DNA of 64,000 nucleotides from Marinospirillum perlucidum (GTDB taxonomy: Bacteria > Pseudomonadota > Gammaproteobacteria > Pseudomonadales > Halomonadaceae), in NCBI RefSeq assembly GCF_003336805.1, contig NZ_QFWJ01000004.1, positions 144,933 through 208,932 on the forward strand, in the 5' to 3' direction. The number at the start of each line of letters is the position of its first letter. Positions within the stretch are counted from its first letter, which is position 1. The position numbers were made by a program, and so were the translations under genes. The notes under the pieces were generated by a model, which saw only the letters and a list, made by a program, of their open reading frames with translations, did not search any database and was not told where the DNA came from. This document shows positions 62,822-64,000 of this stretch, piece after piece.

Positions 62822-62920
62822 GGACTTGTTTCTGCCCTAAATACCCACCTTCCTGCGTTAAAAAGAAAATAGTAATCCAGACCTGCAATTGCCCTGCATC
62901 AATGGACTTAAGGCACTAAG

Positions 62921-63916
62921 CTAGGTGTCGGGTCCCGCATGATTAACAACCCGTTTATGAAATAATTCTGGGCGTTTTTCTTGCCACCCTTTCATTGCTT
63001 CAATGGGTGGATGATGGTTCAGTGCTTTCTGCGGAATATGGTGATTATACAGCCAACAGTAGCGTTTTAGTGTCTGTTTCAGATCTTCGGATGACTCATA
63101 ACGACGTGTCGCCAGTACATCGCTGATACGGCCATTAAAACGCTCCACCATGCCATTGGTTTGAGGGCGGCCTGGTTTGATCAGGCGATGTTCAATCTTG
63201 TGTTTTTGACACACCTGATCAAACAGGTGCTTGCCATCAGGTTTGCGTTCACCACCAGCGGTGAAGCGATCGGTGTAGCATTTACCGTTATCCGTCAGCA
63301 CCTTCTGAATGACAAAGGGTGCCTTCTCGATCACGCGCTTTAGAAAGTCGCTGGCATCCTGCGCTGACTGGCTGGGTAGTACTTCCAGGTAAACCCAGCG
63401 GGTTGCACGGTCAATGGCAACATGTAGATACTGGCGCTGCTCTTCATCCGGCATTTGCGGCAGGTACTTGATGTCAACGTGTACAAACCCTGGCTCATAG
63501 TCTTTAAATGGCTTGTGTCCGTGACTCATATCCGGATTGGAGGCCTGATCCTGTTTGATCAGCTCTGCCAGTGTGGGAACCTGCCTTCGTTTTAACATGC
63601 GATGAAGAGCAGAGCGTGATAATGCTGGATTGAGGAATTCACGCGCTACTGTCAGCAGGTCATCCAGCCCCAGACGCAGGTACTCACGGGCAGCAATCAA
63701 GACGGTTTCCTGTGCAGGGGTTAAAGTGGCCAAAAGGTTGTGGCGGGTATGGGGTCGATCATGAACATTGTCACGATAACGCCAGCGACGGATCGTAGAG
63801 ACAGAAACACCATACTGGGCGGCCAGATCTTTATTGCTGACTGATTCTGGGCTCTTCTGTATCTCCGCTCTGATCCTGGGTGTAGTGGTGGCCTGTTTAT
63901 GCAGTTTGATGTTCAT
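62921..63916 (-). CDS. IS481-family DDE transposase
   Basis: The 331-residue transposase has an N-terminal helix-turn-helix (NKDLAAQYGVSVSTIRRW) and an integrase core with the DDE triad in FVHVDIKYL, VLTDNGKCY and NGMVERFNG. The ATG at 63916 (MNIKLHKQATTT) is preferred; an upstream in-frame codon would add 15 residues. The last sense codon ends in the terminal repeat and the TAG stop (62923-62921) is supplied by the CTAG of the target site, so the gene is complete only after insertion. No frameshift or internal stop, so it may be active. Confidence 0.92.
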   Translation of the reverse strand: MNIKLHKQATTTPRIRAEIQKSPESVSNKDLAAQYGVSVSTIRRWRYRDNVHDRPHTRHNLLATLTPAQETVLIAAREYLRLGLDDLLTVAREFLNPALSRSALHRMLKRRQVPTLAELIKQDQASNPDMSHGHKPFKDYEPGFVHVDIKYLPQMPDEEQRQYLHVAIDRATRWVYLEVLPSQSAQDASDFLKRVIEKAPFVIQKVLTDNGKCYTDRFTAGGERKPDGKHLFDQVCQKHKIEHRLIKPGRPQTNGMVERFNGRISDVLATRRYESSEDLKQTLKRYCWLYNHHIPQKALNHHPPIEAMKGWQEKRPELFHKRVVNHAGPDT

Positions 63917-64000
63917 GAATACGCTCCTGAATGATCTGCTGAAGGAGACCCTTTGCAGCAAGCAAAGGATAACTCCTCAATGAGATTTGATCATCCGGAA
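62926..64000 (-). mobile_element. IS481-family insertion sequence, right end just beyond the window
   Basis: The left terminal inverted repeat starts TGTCGGGTCCCGCATGATTA at 62926, immediately inside GCTAGG (62920-62925), which is the NCTAGN target of IS481. At the window edge TTGATCATCCGGAA (63987-64000) matches the reversed repeat TTAATCATGCGGGA at 11 of 14 bases, so the right end should lie about 7 bases past base 64000. A single transposase gene fills the element. Confidence 0.85.

Overview
The window is chromosomal DNA from a gammaproteobacterium, most likely a marine or hypersaline member of the Oceanospirillales/Pseudomonadales side of the class. The basis is gene order: ppx-trxA-rho-ubiD, nrdR-ribD-ribB-ribH-nusB-thiL-pgpA, pepA-holC next to lptFG, and tesA divergent from ybbAB are all typical there. 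Proteins such as the PA3496-like acidic protein, the SlyX/BolA pair and a Pseudomonas-type short LOV protein point the same way. Base composition is moderate, except for an AT-richer stretch at about 2.0-3.9 kb.

Layout. 0-2 kb: an RNA m5U methyltransferase cut by the left edge, and divergent tcdA. 2-7 kb: a sulfide-oxidation block (Tat-exported sulfide:quinone oxidoreductase with a small membrane partner; then persulfide dioxygenase, a rhodanese-like protein and a SulP anion transporter). 7-10.5 kb: a perfect FNR/Anr box beside a tiny membrane-protein ORF, cnoX, a DUF2628 protein and ettA. 10.8-18.8 kb: glyA, nrdR, the riboflavin cluster with nusB, thiL and pgpA, and a DUF945 protein. 18.8-22.2 kb: small regulatory and accessory genes on the minus strand (PA3496-like, short LOV photoreceptor, NsrR-type regulator, PPK2, TesA-like esterase). 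22.2-32 kb: ybbAB, DUF3422, bolA-like, slyX, a membrane-anchored cold-shock protein, an outer-membrane protein, dapE and two adjacent genes that both carry FliG C-terminal-like sequence. 32.2-41.5 kb: prfB with its programmed +1 frameshift, lysS, ppx, trxA, rho, ubiD, a flavin reductase and folM. 41.6-47.9 kb: a TraX-like protein, a soluble PAS/chemotaxis-signalling protein, holC, pepA, lptF, lptG and an RDD protein.

48-62.8 kb is the accessory part. It holds an acyl-CoA ligase, a thiolase and an acyl-CoA dehydrogenase divergent from an AraC-type regulator; a two-gene RND efflux unit; and an operon of an ArsR-family repressor, an HAE3-type RND exporter, a LolA-like periplasmic protein and a DUF1302 outer-membrane protein. 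The repressor has the two cysteines typical of the persulfide sensors SqrR/BigR/YgaV. A nearly identical 20-bp element overlaps the -10 of both efflux promoters, so both units are probably controlled by this one repressor. The window ends in an IS481-family insertion at an NCTAGN target, where the target itself supplies the transposase stop codon.

Two results matter most. First, a probable reactive-sulfur-responsive envelope-export regulon sits in the same window as the sulfide-oxidation genes. Second, a FliG-C-like gene pair lies outside any flagellar locus. No tRNA, rRNA or CRISPR array was seen.
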